DNA of 64,000 bases from an uncultured Mycoplasmatales bacterium (GTDB lineage Bacteria > Bacillota_I > Bacilli_A > Mycoplasmatales > Mycoplasmoidaceae), in NCBI GenBank assembly GCA_910578525.1, contig CAJTRF010000002.1, forward strand, positions 18,829 through 82,828. The letters run 5' to 3'. Every line of letters starts with the position of its first letter. The stretch's first letter is position 1. The notes below the pieces were generated by a model. It was not told where the DNA came from. It did no database searches and worked only from the letters and a program-made list of their open reading frames with translations. Both the position numbers and the translations under genes were made by a program. Below are positions 43,308-54,809 of the stretch, piece after piece.

Positions 43308-46300
43308 ATGTCAAATTCATCAAAAATTAAATCATTACAATTATCAATTGCTTCTCCTGAACAAATTTTATCTTGATCAAAAGGTGAAGTTAAAAAATCA
43401 GAAACAATTAATTACAAAACTTTAAAACCAGATCCAGAAGGTTTATTTGATCAAAAGATTTTTGGTCCAATTAAAGATTATGAATGTGCCTGTGGTAAAT
43501 ATAAAAAGGTTAAATACCGTGGTCACAAGTGTGAAGTTTGTGGTGTTGATGTAGTTGAGTCTATCGTTCGTAGAGAACGTATGGGTCACATTGCGTTAGC
43601 ATGCCCAGTAGCACACATCTGATTTGCTAAAGAATCTCCAAACCCATCTAAGATTTCATTATTATTAGATGTACCATATAAAGAAATTGAACAAGTTATT
43701 TACTTTGTAAATTACATTATTTTAGATAACAACAAATCTAAAGTATTTAAAGCTAAAGAAGTTATTGACTTAAATGACGCTAAAACATCTAAGTCTAACC
43801 GTGGTAAATTAAGAACTGTTTTAAGTCATATCATGGAAAAACTTCCAAAAAATTCTTTTGATTACGAAAGAGCAAGAGAATTTTATGAATGTTTAAAAGA
43901 TAATGCATTACCATTCTCAATTGAAGAATTGTTTGCATTAATTAACCAACATACTGGTATTAGATTCGGAATTGGTGCAGAAGCTATTCAAGAATTACTA
44001 AGAAATATTGATCTTCAAGATGAAAAGAAACAAATCGAGAAAGAATTAGTTAGATATGAAACTTCTAACCCTCGTTTTAGAAAATTAATGCGTAGACTAG
44101 AAGTTGTTAACTGATTCATTGATTCAAACAACAAACCTGAATGAATGATCTTAACTGTTGTTCCAGTTACTCCACCTGACACTCGTCCAATTATTCAATT
44201 GGAAGGTGGTAAATTTACTACAAGTGATATCAACAACTTCTATCGTAAAATCATTATTCGTAACGAACGTTTAAAATCAATTATTAAATTAAACGCTCCA
44301 ACAATTATTTTAAATAATGAAAAACGTATGTTACAAGAAGCAGTTGATGCATTATTTGATAATGCTGCTCGTAGTAAACATATTACTGCTCGTGACAAAC
44401 GTCCATTAAAATCATTGTCTGACCACTTAAAAGGTAAACAAGGTTTATTTAGACAAAACTTATTAGGTAAACGTGTTGACTACTCTGGTCGTAGTGTAAT
44501 TGTTGTTGGTCCTGAATTAAAAATGTATGAAGCTGGAATTCCTTCTACAATGATTCTTACTTTATTCAAACCATTTATTATTCACGAATTAATCAAGAAA
44601 TTCGATGACATGGGTAATGAAATTAAACCAATTGCATCTAATATTAAGGCTGCTGAAAAGATGATTTTGAAGCAAGAAAATATTATTTGACCTATTGTTC
44701 AAAAAGTAATTAAACAACGTCCAATATTATTGAACCGTGCTCCAACTCTTCACAGACTTGGTATTCAAGCATTTGAACCTAAGATGATTGACGGTAAAGC
44801 TATTAGACTTCACCCATTAGTAACAACTGCATTTAATGCAGACTTCGATGGTGACCAAATGGCTGTTCACGTTCCATTATCTAAAGAAGCAGTTCAAGAA
44901 GCTCGTGATATCTTATTAGCTTCATGACATATCTTAGGACCAAAAGATGGTAAACCTATTGTTGTTCCTACACAAGATATGATCTTGGGTACATACTATT
45001 TATCACAAGAATTTAAAGGAGAACCAGGAGAAGGAATTATCTTCTCAAATATTGAAGAAGCAATTAGAGCATATGAATTAAAGAAAGTTTCTCCACATGC
45101 AATTATTGGTATTTCAACAAGCGCATTTAAAGACAAAAAGTTTGTTGCTGAAGGTACATTAATTACAACAGTTGGTAAGATTATTTTCAATAATGCCTAT
45201 CCAGAAAATGCATCTTATTGTAACTTACCAAGTGGTATGGGTAAATTTGATGTTAATGACATTGTTCCAGCAGGGAAAGATGTTCGTAAAGCAATTAGTG
45301 AATATGTTCCTAAGAAACCATTCACAAAGAAAACTTTACAAGCTAACATTACTTACTTACACAACAATTATCCAGTTGATGTAGTAGCTGCTACTATGGA
45401 TAAAGTTAAAGCTAATGGTTTTAAATATTCAACTATTAGTGCAGCAACTGTTTCTGCGTTTGACCTTCCTATATATAGTAATAAAACTGAATACTTTGAT
45501 GAAGCTGAGACAAAAGTTAATAAATTAAAATACCAATTCCAAAAAGGTTTATTAACTGATGATGAACGTTATAAAAAAGTTATTGGTTTATGAAATGGTG
45601 TAAAAGATAAAGTTACTCATGATATTGAATCAATCATGAAAGATCCTGCAAACGCTCGTAACTCTGTAGTTATTATGGCCGATTCAGGTGCCCGTGGTAA
45701 CGTATCACAATTTACTCAATTATTAGGTATGCGTGGATTGATGTCAAAATCATTCAACTATGACCAAAAGAATAAAAACAGAACTATTCGTGATACAATT
45801 GAAGTTCCGATTAAACATTCATTCTTAGAAGGTTTAACAATTTCTGAATATTTTAACTCATCTTATGGTGCTCGTAAAGGTATGGCAGATACTGCGATGA
45901 AAACTTCAAAATCTGGTTACATGACTAGAAAGTTAGTAGATGCAGTTCAAGAAATTACAATTACAGAAGAAGACTGTGGTGCAACTAAAGGATTAATTGT
46001 AGAAGCTATTTGCGATACAAAAGATAACATGGTTATCGAATCATTAGCTAGTCGTATTTCTAACAGATTTGCAATGAATGATATTGTAAATCCTAAGACT
46101 AATGAAGTAATTGTTCGTAAAAATGAAATCATTACACCTGCAATGGCTGATTACATTGAATCTCTTGGAATCACTCAAGTTGAAATTCGTTCAGTATTAC
46201 ACTGTAAGTGTAAGAATGGTGTATGTCAACACTGTTTTGGTAATGACTTAACAACAAACAAACCAATTGAATTAAACACTACAATTGGTGTTATTGCTGC

Positions 46301-47129
46301 TCAATCAATTGGTGAACCTGGTACTCAATTAACCATGAGAACATTCCACACAGGTGGTGCAGCAGGTGAAGGTAATATCGCTCAAGGTTTCGAACGTTTA
46401 AAACAAATTTTCGATATGATTCCTCCAAAGGAATGAGAACGTGCTACAATCAGCCACATTCATGGACAAGTTAAATCTATTAAATTAGGTGAAGAAGGCT
46501 ATGAAGTTGAAATTAAAAACACTAAGATTAATGATACTGAATCATTAGTTACACCATTCAACTCAATTTTCCGTGTAAAAGAAGGCGATATTGTTAAGCC
46601 GGGTGATAAGATCACTGACGGATCTATTGACATTAATGAATTATTACAAGTTGCCGGAATATCAGCAGCTAGAGACTATATGTTAAAAGAAATTCAAAAA
46701 GTATACCGTATTCAAGGTATTGAAATTTCTGATAAATATGTTGAAATCATTTTACGTCAAATGACTAACAAAGTTAAAGTGTTAAATAGAGGTGACTCTA
46801 ACTTCTTCATTGGACAAGTTATCGATATTAATACATTTACCCAAGTAAATACTGAGTTAATTGCTAATGGTCAAACACCAATTACTGCTATTAACTTAAT
46901 CTTCGGATTAGAAGCTGTTCCATCAAAAGTCGACTCATTCTTGTCAGCTGCTTCATTCCAAGATACAAAGAAAACATTAATTGAAGCTTCTGTTAAATCT
47001 CAAATAGATACATTATCTGGATTAAAAGAAAATGTTATGTTAGGAAACCTAATTCCAGCAGGTACTGGTAAGGGCGATAGAGAACAAATGATGGAAGATG
47101 GACAAAAAATGTATAAAAAAGAGTATTAA
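43308..47129 (+). CDS. rpoC: RNA polymerase beta' subunit
   Basis: The 1273-residue product has zinc finger 1 (CACGKYKKVKYRGHKCEVCG, residues 62-81), the catalytic NADFDGDQM (Asp 512, 514, 516) and the second zinc cluster CKCKNGVCQHC near residue 966. The bridge-helix and trigger-loop regions (QSIGEPGTQLTMRTFHTGG) are intact. The start at 43308 is preceded by GGAGG with a 10-nt spacing. Co-transcribed with rpoB. Confidence 0.98.
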
Positions 47130-47133
47130 TAAA

Positions 47134-47139
47134 TATAAT
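47134..47139 (+). promoter_or_regulatory. -10 box upstream of rplM
   Basis: TATAAT in the 39-nt gap after rpoC, 29 nt before the rplM ATG, with an AAGGAA Shine-Dalgarno between. It suggests an internal promoter for rplM-rpsI and the tRNAs. Confidence 0.4.
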
Positions 47140-47168
47140 CTATATACCTATATATAAGGAAAGTGCAT

Positions 47169-47618
47169 ATGCAAAAAACAACAATGTTAAAAAAAGAAAA
47201 AGCTATGTCAGATCGCAAATGATACGAAATTGATGCGACTGGTTTAGTTTTAGGTAAACTTGCTGTTGAAGTTGCTAACATTCTACGTGGTAAAAACAAA
47301 CCTAGCTTTACTCCAAATGTTGATTGCGGAGATTACGTAATTGTGAGAAATGCTAGCAAAGTTGTTTTAACAGGCAACAAGGCTGAAAAAGAAAAGTGAT
47401 ATACTCATTCTCAATACATCGGTGGTTTAAGAACTAGAACTGGTAAAGAAATGATTACTAACTATTCAGTAGAATTAGTAACAACCGCAGTTAAAGGTAT
47501 GTTACCAAAAAATAGACTAGCTAAGGATATGTTGAAAAAACTTACAGTTTATTCAGATCAAGGTAAAGCTCACGAAGCTCAAAAACCAATCAAATTTGAA
47601 ATAAGGGGTAAAAAATAA
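47169..47618 (+). CDS. rplM: 50S ribosomal protein L13
   Basis: The 149-residue product has L13 landmarks: WYEIDATGLVLGKLAVEVAN near the start, GDYVIVRNASKVVLTGNK in the middle, WYTHSQYIGGLRTRT and VKGMLPKNRLAKDMLKKL. L13 binds early to 23S rRNA. A later in-frame ATG (MSDRKW) would give the canonical N-terminus; the upstream ATG at 47169 is better placed after AAGGAAAG. It overlaps rpsI by one base. Confidence 0.96.
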
Positions 47619-48010
47619 TGGAACAAGTTTCATATAAAGGTTTAGGACGTAGAAAAACTTCTGTTGCTAAAGTTATCATCACACCAGGAACTGGTAAGAT
47701 CTTAATTAACAAAAGAACACCAGAAGAATACTTTCCAAATGCATTAGTAATTAAGGATATGAAACAACCTTTAGAAATTACTGATAACTTAACTAAATTT
47801 GATATCAATGTTAAAGTTAGTGGTGGTGGTTTCAACGGACAAGCAGGTGCTATTCGTTTAGGAATTGCTCGTGCTTTAGTAGAAGCTAACAAAGATTGCA
47901 AGAGCGATCTAAAGAAAAAGAAAATGATGACTCGTGACTCACGTGTTAAAGAACGTAAGAAATACGGTAAATACGGTGCACGTAGAAGTCCTCAATTCAC
48001 AAAACGTTAA
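47618..48010 (+). CDS. rpsI: 30S ribosomal protein S9
   Basis: The 130-residue product has the S9 hallmarks GLGRRKTSVAKV, VSGGGFNGQAGAIRLGIARAL and the basic tail ending RRSPQFTKR, whose Lys-Arg end contacts P-site tRNA. rplM-rpsI is the universal pair. tRNA-Ile begins 24 nt after the stop. Confidence 0.97.
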   Translation: MEQVSYKGLGRRKTSVAKVIITPGTGKILINKRTPEEYFPNALVIKDMKQPLEITDNLTKFDINVKVSGGGFNGQAGAIRLGIARALVEANKDCKSDLKKKKMMTRDSRVKERKKYGKYGARRSPQFTKR

Positions 48011-48012
48011 TT

Positions 48013-48034
48013 ACAAAAAATTTTCGTTTTTTGT
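48013..48034 (+). terminator. Weak A/T stem-loop between rpsI and tRNA-Ile
   Basis: ACAAAAAA (48013-48020) pairs with TTTTTTGT (48027-48034) around TTTTCG. It may slow polymerase or guide tRNA processing, but it is weak as a terminator. Confidence 0.35.
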
Positions 48035-48111
48035 GGGAGTATAGCTCAGTTGGTTAGAGCACACCCCTGATAAGGGTGAGGTCGATGGTTCGAATCCATT
48101 TGCTCCCACCA
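48035..48111 (+). tRNA. trnI: tRNA-Ile (anticodon GAU)
   Basis: 77 nt with encoded CCA. Acceptor GGGAGTA/TGCTCCC, D arm AGCTCAGTTGGTTAGAGC, anticodon stem CACCC/GGGTG with loop CTGATAA giving GAT, T arm ATGGTTCGAATCCAT. Confidence 0.96.
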
Positions 48112-48123
48112 TTAATAATTTCA

Positions 48124-48146
48124 ATAGGTGTAACTAAAGCACCTAT
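48124..48146. repeat. Inverted repeat between the two tRNAs
   Basis: ATAGGTG (48124-48130) and CACCTAT (48140-48146) form a 7-bp stem with a 9-nt loop and no T-run; more likely a processing or spacer hairpin than a terminator. Confidence 0.45.
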
Positions 48147-48152
48147 CCCATT

Positions 48153-48228
48153 GGGGAATTAGCGCAATTGATAGAGCATCTGATTTGCACTCAGAAGGTT
48201 GTGGGTTTGAGTCCCATATTCTCCACCA
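48153..48228 (+). tRNA. trnA: tRNA-Ala (anticodon UGC)
   Basis: 76 nt with encoded CCA. Acceptor GGGGAAT/ATTCTCC, D arm AGCGCAATTGATAGAGC, anticodon stem TCTGA/TCAGA with loop TTTGCAC giving TGC, T arm GTGGGTTTGAGTCCCAT. Confidence 0.95.
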
Positions 48229-48231
48229 TGT

Positions 48232-48263
48232 AAAAAGCACTAGGCTAAACCTGGTGCTTTTTT
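48232..48263 (+). terminator. Intrinsic terminator after the tRNA pair
   Basis: AAAAAGCACTAGG pairs with CCTGGTGCTTTTTT around CTAAA, leaving one mismatch, followed by T-rich sequence. It ends the rpoB-to-tRNA-Ala block. Confidence 0.9.
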
Positions 48264-48270
48264 ATTGTCT

Positions 48271-48296
48271 ATATATATTCTTTGAATATATATAAT
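48271..48296 (+). promoter_or_regulatory. Palindrome overlapping the -10 box of the nucleoside ABC operon
   Basis: A perfect 10-bp palindrome (ATATATATTC 48271-48280, GAATATATAT 48284-48293, spacer TTT) overlaps the TATAAT at 48291-48296. The start codon at 48304 is 7 nt after the box, so the mRNA is probably leaderless and the palindrome could be an operator. Confidence 0.5.
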
Positions 48297-48303
48297 TAGT
48301 GGT

Positions 48304-49758
48304 ATGAAGAAATGGCTTGCTATAACAACTAAATTTACATTAGCATGTGCTACTATCGGATGTACATGTGCCATAGCTTATGGATTATGTTCAATTAAAT
48401 CACATAATGATTACATTGATTTTGATAATGATAAAAATCATAAATTAGATTATGGAGCAGCCACTCCTAAGAAAACAAAATGAAATGTGTCTTCTCCTGA
48501 AGATCAAGCAAAAACATTTCCTTTAAGTGGAGATCGTAAAAATTATGCTGAACAAATTTTGGATGGTTCTAATCATTCTATTTTAGACAAATCATTTAAT
48601 CAAAGTGCATTTAAAGGAGAAGTTAATTGAGGAATTAATCCTAATTGAACTCCAGAATCTAATGATCCATTTCCTTCTGATGAAAGCTTAAATCAATATT
48701 TAAATCAGTGAAAATGAAATAAACCATCTAAAGATGATTTATCAGGATTTACTTCGATTTATTCTTCTGTTGTAGAAAGTGGGATTAAATCATTAATATT
48801 ACCAGGATATTTACATCAAACACCATTAACTGCATTTAAACAAAATGATATTAATACATACAATAAAGCAGGATACGTTTTAATTGATGCAAACACTCCT
48901 GATGAAAATGTTGCATCAGTAATGTTTAGAGCTGATGAATCTGCATTTTTAGCAGGATTATCAACTTGCCAATATTTATCTATAGATAACTATGAACATT
49001 ATCATAAAAAAGGTGATTTAAAAGTTGGAACATTTGGTGGAGTTGCTATTCCAACAGTTACCATCTATATGGGTGGGTTTCAATTAGGAGTTGATTTTTT
49101 TAATAAAGTTTTATTACCGAGTATCTCTCAAAAAAATCAATGAGATCCTCGGACACAAAAAGATCATATGGTTCATTTTATTAATTTAGGTGAACAAGAT
49201 TCTTTCTTTAGTGGTACATTCACCATAGGTGATGGAAGATCTGTAGTTCAAGAACTACTAGCACGTGGAGCAGACGCTATTATGCCGGTTGCTGGTCCTC
49301 AAACGATTGACACAGTTCAAGAAATTAAAAACCAAAATTCTGATTGCATTTGTGTTGGTGTAGACACCAACCAAGAAGCAAGTGATATGAATGATGTGTC
49401 TTCCTTTACTGATAGTAAAGGAGATAATCAAATTATCAAATTCTCTGCTGAAAAAGATATTGCTAGAGTAACAAGTTCTGTTTTATATTTATCTAGCCAT
49501 TGTGAAACAAAATGACAACCAATTGGAACAACTGAACCTGTTTTTGGTGCGTATGGATATTTAACGGTTGGTACATGAGATGTATCAAGTAGTTCGTGTA
49601 AAGTATCAGAACCTGGTCAAGATTATTTTGTTGATTTAATCAATAATGCATTTAATACTTCATATTCAACATATGCAGACGCATTGTCATATGTATTAAG
49701 TAATACATCATTAAATGTTCAAGACTTAATAGATAACACGATGTATTTCCAATTTTAA
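48304..49758 (+). CDS. BMP-family nucleoside-binding lipoprotein of ABC transporter
   Basis: The 484-residue product has an N-terminal hydrophobic signal with several Cys (ATIGCTCA, about 17-22). The body is of the basic membrane protein/PnrA type: SVMFRADESAFLAGL, KVGTFGGVAIPTVTIYMGGF, ADAIMPVAGPQTIDTV and CVGVDTNQ. Such proteins bind purine or pyrimidine nucleosides and deliver them to NupP/NupQ-type permeases. The first 130 residues are a mollicute-type extension, rich in Trp-Asn-Pro repeats (NWGINPNW). It heads the four-gene operon. TGA codons are frequent and read as Trp. Confidence 0.88.
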
Positions 49759-49761
49759 TTT

Positions 49762-51438
49762 ATGAAAAATTATTTATTGAATTATAGAATTTCAAAAATA
49801 AACTTGGCTGCAAAAAAACTAGCCAAAGTTTATTCTGAAAAAGAATCTATTGATCAATCCAATGTTCATAATGGTCAATATGCTTTTGAATTTGATGGTG
49901 TTTCAAAATCATTTCAAAATGGAAAAATTAAAGCTAATCAAAATATTAACTTAAAAGTTAAATGAAACGAAATTCATGCTATAGTTGGTGAAAATGGCGC
50001 TGGTAAAACAACAATGATGTCAATGTTGTTTGGTTTATTTAAACCAGATTATGGTGAAATTAAAGTTAATGGTAAAAGTGTTAATTTCAAATCAGCAATT
50101 GATGCGGCAAACGCTGGTATTGGTATGGTTCACCAACACTTTAAATTAGTTGAAGTTTATTCATTGTTAGACAATATTATTTTAGGTGCTGAACCTACTA
50201 ATAAATTAGGTATTATTAATAAAAAACAAGCACGTAATAAAATAGAAAAACTTGCTAATAAATATAACCTTAAGGTTGATTTAAACACTAAAGTAAATGA
50301 TGCATCTGTAGGTGAACAACAAAGAACTGAAATCTTAAAACTTTTGTATAGAGATTCAGAAATATTAATTTTTGACGAGCCAACAGCTGTTTTATCAGAT
50401 GATGAAATTAAAGGTTTTTTAAACATGTTATTAGAGTTTAAAAAACAAGGTAAAACAATTGTGGTTATTACTCATAAATTAAACGAAGTAAAAGCAATTG
50501 CAGATCGTGTTAGCGTTATTAGAAAAGGTGAATATATTGGTACCTATGATGTAGCTAAATCTTCTATAGAAGATATTTCTAGATACATGATTGGTACTAA
50601 GTTTAATGAAACAAAAAATAATAGAATTATTAACTATAATGCTGATAGAAAAAACTTACTATCAGTTAAAAACTTAACATTATCTAAGATTTCACAACCA
50701 AAAATTTTAGCTACAAAAGATTTAAACTTTGATGTTAAACAAGGAGAAATATTAGCATTTGCAGGGATTGAAGGAAATGGCCAATCAGAAATTGCATTAG
50801 CCATTGGTGGAATCATAAAACCAAAACATGGAGAAATTCTTCTTTATTCAAAAGAAAACAAAAAACCAATTGTAATTAATAAATGTAATGTAAAAAATAT
50901 TTATGATTTTGGAATCTCTCATGTTCCAGAAGATAGATTAAAATATGGATTAATTAAAAATGAATCAATTGCTTACAATGTTGTTTCATCAATTATTGAT
51001 CGTAAGCCATTTAGTCATCACGGAATTATTAATAACAATGCTATTAATAATTACGCAAGACTTGTTTGCAATGAATGAGATGTTAGAGGTAGCCAGAACA
51101 TTAACTCTCCCGTAAGCAATCTTTCAGGTGGTAACCAACAAAAATTGGTTATTGGGCGTGAAATGAATAAATTTCATAAATTATCAGTTTTAGTTCATCC
51201 AACAAGAGGGTTGGATTTAAAGGCAATTAGTGACATTCATAAGAAATTAATCCAAGATGTTAAAAAAGGAAATTCGATTTTATTAATTTCTTATGAACTA
51301 GATGAAATCTTTAAGATTGCTGATAGAATTTTAGTAATTGATAATGGTAAGATTGTTCATGAAACACTTACTCGTGATTCTAATAAAGAAAAAATTGGTC
51401 AATTTTTATCTAGATCCGCAATGAAAGGAGGTTGTTAA
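49762..51438 (+). CDS. Nucleoside ABC transporter, duplicated ATP-binding protein (NupO-like)
   Basis: The 558-residue product carries two ABC domains. Domain 1 has Walker A GENGAGKTT (residues 76-84), a Q-loop MVHQHFKL, a degenerate signature VGEQQR and Walker B ILIFDEPTAVLS. Domain 2 has a degenerate Walker A GIEGNGQSE, signature LSGGNQQK and PTRGLD in place of a normal Walker B, as is usual for RbsA/NupO-type proteins. About 40 extra residues precede domain 1. It starts 3 nt after the binding-protein gene and overlaps the permease by 1 nt, with AAAGGAGG in its own 3' end as the permease SD. Confidence 0.92.
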
Positions 51439-52814
51439 TGAAATCACTTCGTTTAAAATTTGATAAATTTATTTATTCAACAAATCGTAAAAATGGAATT
51501 AAAAGTTTTTGGGTTTCATGTATTATCATTGTTATTTCATTACTCATTGCATTGTTAATCTGTGTAAGTATTTACAATAAACCATCATTATTTTCTGATA
51601 TTTTTTATCAAATTTTTACTTCACCATTTAAAAAAAGTAATTTAACACAATTCTTCTTTCCTAATATGGCAATCTTTATGGTTGCTGCATGTTCATTTGT
51701 ATTTGCATACAAATGTGGTTTGTTTAATATAGGTATATCAGGTCAAATGTTGTTTGGAGCAATGATCGCAGTCATGATTGCTCATCAATGAATTGATGCT
51801 CCAAATGTTCTTGGCCAAATTATTATTGTTTTATTAGCGATGCTAGGAGCAGGAGCGATAGCAGCTCTTATTGGTTGATTAAAAATTCAATTTAATATGA
51901 ATGAAGTTGTTTCATCAATTATTTTAAATTGAATTATTTATTATGCTGGAACATACATGATTAGTGCAACTTGTCCTAAAGATCAAGGCGGAACATTTAC
52001 TGAAAGTTTATCTGACAATTATTTATTAAAAATAAATGGTTGTTGTGGAGCAACAATTCCATTAATGATCTTAGCTATATTTGTAGTAATATTTTGCTTT
52101 ATTGTCTTTAAATATTTAGTATTTGGTAAGAAAGTTATTAATGTAGGTTTAAGTTATGAAGGAAGTAGATTTGCAGGTTATTCAGTTAAGAAAAACCAAA
52201 TTATGTCTATGTTAATTTCAGGAATGATTGCTGGAATATTAGGGGCAATGGTTTATTTTGGTAAAGCTCCTGGTAACATTCCTACTGAAGTAACTGCAAA
52301 AGCAATTCCGATTGAAGGATTTAACGGAATTTCTGTTGGATTAATTGCAATGAATAATCCATTAGGCATTGTTCCGGTTTCATTGTTATTTGGAATGATT
52401 GAAACTGCTAAATCTGATATAGCACAAGTATGTGCAGTTGATTCAAATATTACTGATTTAATGTTTGGTATCATTGTTTATGGTGCAGCAGTTGTTTCAT
52501 TGCTTTACTATGTTAAACCTTGACAATGAATTATGAAACAAGTTTATAAACATAAAAAAATTGATTATGACGAACATGCGTTTAATGTTGAAAACCAAAT
52601 CAACGAATATTTAGATGCGATTTTATTAATTAAAAAGAAATGTAAAAATCTTAAGAAAGGTGATAAAGATACTACTTGATATTACCCTAACAAAATCTTA
52701 TCAAATCTTAAGATTAATTTAAAAAAGATCAAAAGAAAAGATCAAAAGAAAAAACTATTAAACAGAGTTTATTTGAATTATTCAAATAAACGTCTATCGA
52801 AGGGAGAAGAGTAA
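51438..52814 (+). CDS. Nucleoside ABC transporter permease 1 (NupP-like)
   Basis: The 458-residue inner-membrane permease has about nine hydrophobic helices and the family segment FAYKCGLFNIGISGQMLFGA near residue 93 to 112. It also has GLSYEGSRFAGYSVKKNQI, a cytoplasmic coupling region. A Lys-rich cytoplasmic tail of about 85 residues (from 52550) is unusually long. The start at 51438 follows AAAGGAGG; an ATG 2 codons earlier is possible but less well spaced. It overlaps permease 2 by 1 nt. Confidence 0.9.
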
Positions 52815-53740
52815 TGGCTGATATTGGTATTATTACTAACTATGCTTTCCTGTTAGGTGCTATTTTATTAGCGGGAGCATTAAGTGGATATTTAGCAGAA
52901 AAAGTCGGAATCATAAACATCGGAATTGATGGTATGATGTGTTTTGGTGCGTTGTTCTTTGCTGTTTATTCTTCTCCTGTATTAAAAATGAGTACAGTAG
53001 GACCTGGAATGATTTTTATTCCAATTATTTTAACAATGATTTCTACGACCATTTGTGGTTTAATGCATGCATTTGCAACGATTAAATTAAAGGCAAATCA
53101 TATCATTTCTGGTACTGCCATTAACTTAATTGGTGTTGCGTTAGCAACATTCTTAAATGCTCCACTAGGATCAAAATTATTTGATGGTTCAACAAGACTG
53201 CAATCAGGATTTAATGATTTTTTATATGTTGGTAATTCAATTTATGGCTCATCAATCATTATGTTTTTAATTGTAATCTTGATTACAATTGGTATTTACT
53301 TTGTAATGAATTACACAAAGGTTGGACTAAGATATAGAGCAATTGGAGAAAACCCAAATGCAGTTGATTCACAAGGAATTAATGTATTTAAATACCAATA
53401 TATCGGTACTTTATTATCATCTATGTTAGCTGGATTAGCAGGAGCATTATTTATGTTTAATGTTAAACAATTTTCAGGTAACACTCAAGGATATGGATTT
53501 TTAGCATTGGCTATTATGATTGCAGGTGCTTGAAAGATTGAGTGAATTTCTTTAGCTTCTATTTGCTTTGCAATCTTTACTGCTTTATCAACAAGTAGTG
53601 TATTGACTAATTTAGGTGTTCCAAGAGCAGTATCATTCAGTTTGCCATATGTAATTACATTACTTATCTTAATATGTTTTTCTAAATGAATCCATCCACC
53701 TAAACATGAAGGTATTCCATTTGATAAAGCAGAAAGATAA
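52814..53740 (+). CDS. Nucleoside ABC transporter permease 2 (NupQ-like)
   Basis: The 308-residue product has about eight to nine hydrophobic helices, GILAEKVGIINIGIDGMM-like sequence (seen: YLAEKVGIINIGIDGMMCFG), and the coupling segment LRYRAIGENPNAVDSQGINV. It pairs with permease 1 to form the membrane channel. The end reads through TGA at 53531, 53540 and 53687. upp begins 21 nt downstream. Confidence 0.92.
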
Positions 53741-53761
53741 ACATATAATAAATTAGACATT

Positions 53762-54382
53762 ATGTATAAAGTAATAAAACATCCATTAATTAAAGTTAAA
53801 CTTTCAGTGATGAGAGATAAAAAAACAAGTTCAAGAGATTTTAGAAGTAATCTTGTTGAATTGACTCAATTCATGGCTTTTGAAGTTACTAAAGATTTAA
53901 AAGTTGATTCTATTAAAATTAAAACTCCATTAGCAACTGCTGAAGGATTTAAACTAAAAGATGATGTTGTATTAGTCCCGATTTTAAGAGCAGGACTTGG
54001 AATGGTAGATGGTTTTAGAAATATGTTACCATCTGCTCCTGTAGGTTTTATTGGTCTATATCGTGATGAAAAAACTTTAAAACCAATCAAGTATTACGAC
54101 AAGATGCCAGATTGCATCAAAGGTTCTATTGTTTTATTACTTGATCCAATGTTAGCTACTGGATATTCATCAGCTGCAGCTATTACAATGCTTAAAACAT
54201 ACAAACCAAAACAAATTAAATTTGTTTGTATTCTTTCATCACCTGAAGGTCTAAAGATTGTTGAAAAAGCTCATCCTGATATAGAAATTTATACAGCTTG
54301 TGTAGATAAACAATTAAATGATCAAGGTTATATTGTTCCCGGATTAGGAGATGCAGGTGATAGAATCTTCAAGACAAAATAA
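53762..54382 (+). CDS. upp: Uracil phosphoribosyltransferase
   Basis: The 206-residue product makes UMP from uracil and PRPP. Motifs: VLVPILRAGLGMVDG, IGLYRDEKTLKP, PRPP-binding LLLDPMLATGYSS (about 125-137) and the C-terminal YIVPGLGDAGDRIF. Its position after the nucleoside transporter links import with salvage; pyrH then phosphorylates UMP. A terminator-like hairpin follows 24 nt after the stop. Confidence 0.97.
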   Translation: MYKVIKHPLIKVKLSVMRDKKTSSRDFRSNLVELTQFMAFEVTKDLKVDSIKIKTPLATAEGFKLKDDVVLVPILRAGLGMVDGFRNMLPSAPVGFIGLYRDEKTLKPIKYYDKMPDCIKGSIVLLLDPMLATGYSSAAAITMLKTYKPKQIKFVCILSSPEGLKIVEKAHPDIEIYTACVDKQLNDQGYIVPGLGDAGDRIFKTK

Positions 54383-54809
54383 ACCAAGAAAGAAGATCAA
54401 GAAAAGTACAATATTTTTCATATTGTACCTTTTTATATTTATTATTTTGTTAGCAATGGTTGCAACCGAAATTAATGATTCACAACCATATTATTTATGA
54501 GCCATTATATGCTTGATATTGTCAATCATATTTGAATTTATTCATTTCAAATTATTGTCATCATATGCTAACAAATATGTTACTACTACTCCAGCAAAAA
54601 GCGTACTAATTTTGAGTTGCATAATTTTATTAAAATTCAGTGCAATTATTGCATCAGCAATATTGTTAAAACACGCTTCATACACTATGTATTCTAACAT
54701 ATTTTGATTATTGGTTGGGCCTTTCTTATATATAATAATTAATCGTATAACACTAGTTTATTCTAATAATAAATCTAGTAAAAAACAACAAGATGGTAAG
54801 AGAAGTTAA
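54351..54809 (+). CDS. Four-helix membrane protein preceding atpB (AtpI-position gene)
   Basis: The 152-residue product has a basic N-terminus and four hydrophobic helices with a basic Lys/Ser/Gln tail. Its place directly before atpB (17-nt overlap) is where other bacteria have atpI or, in mycoplasmas, an unnamed gene. Sequence similarity to AtpI is not obvious. ATG 54351 lies 32 nt inside upp. An alternative in-frame ATG at 54456 would lose the first helix and place the start after the hairpin at 54406-54428, so the true start is uncertain. Confidence 0.6.
54402..54433 (+). terminator. Terminator- or attenuator-like hairpin after upp
   Basis: A perfect 9-bp stem GTACAATAT / ATATTGTAC (54406-54414, 54420-54428, loop TTTTC) is preceded by AAAA and followed by CTTTTTA. 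It lies within codons 18-26 of the AtpI-position gene if that starts at 54351. Confidence 0.65.
54731..54736 (+). promoter_or_regulatory. -10 box upstream of atpB
   Basis: TATAAT 56 nt before the atpB ATG, inside the AtpI-position gene; a candidate start for ATP synthase transcripts downstream of the hairpin. Confidence 0.35.

Noticed and set aside
48124..48146. Hairpin between tRNA-Ile and tRNA-Ala as a terminator
   Set aside because: No T-run follows and tRNA-Ala lies 7 nt downstream; a strong terminator exists after tRNA-Ala.
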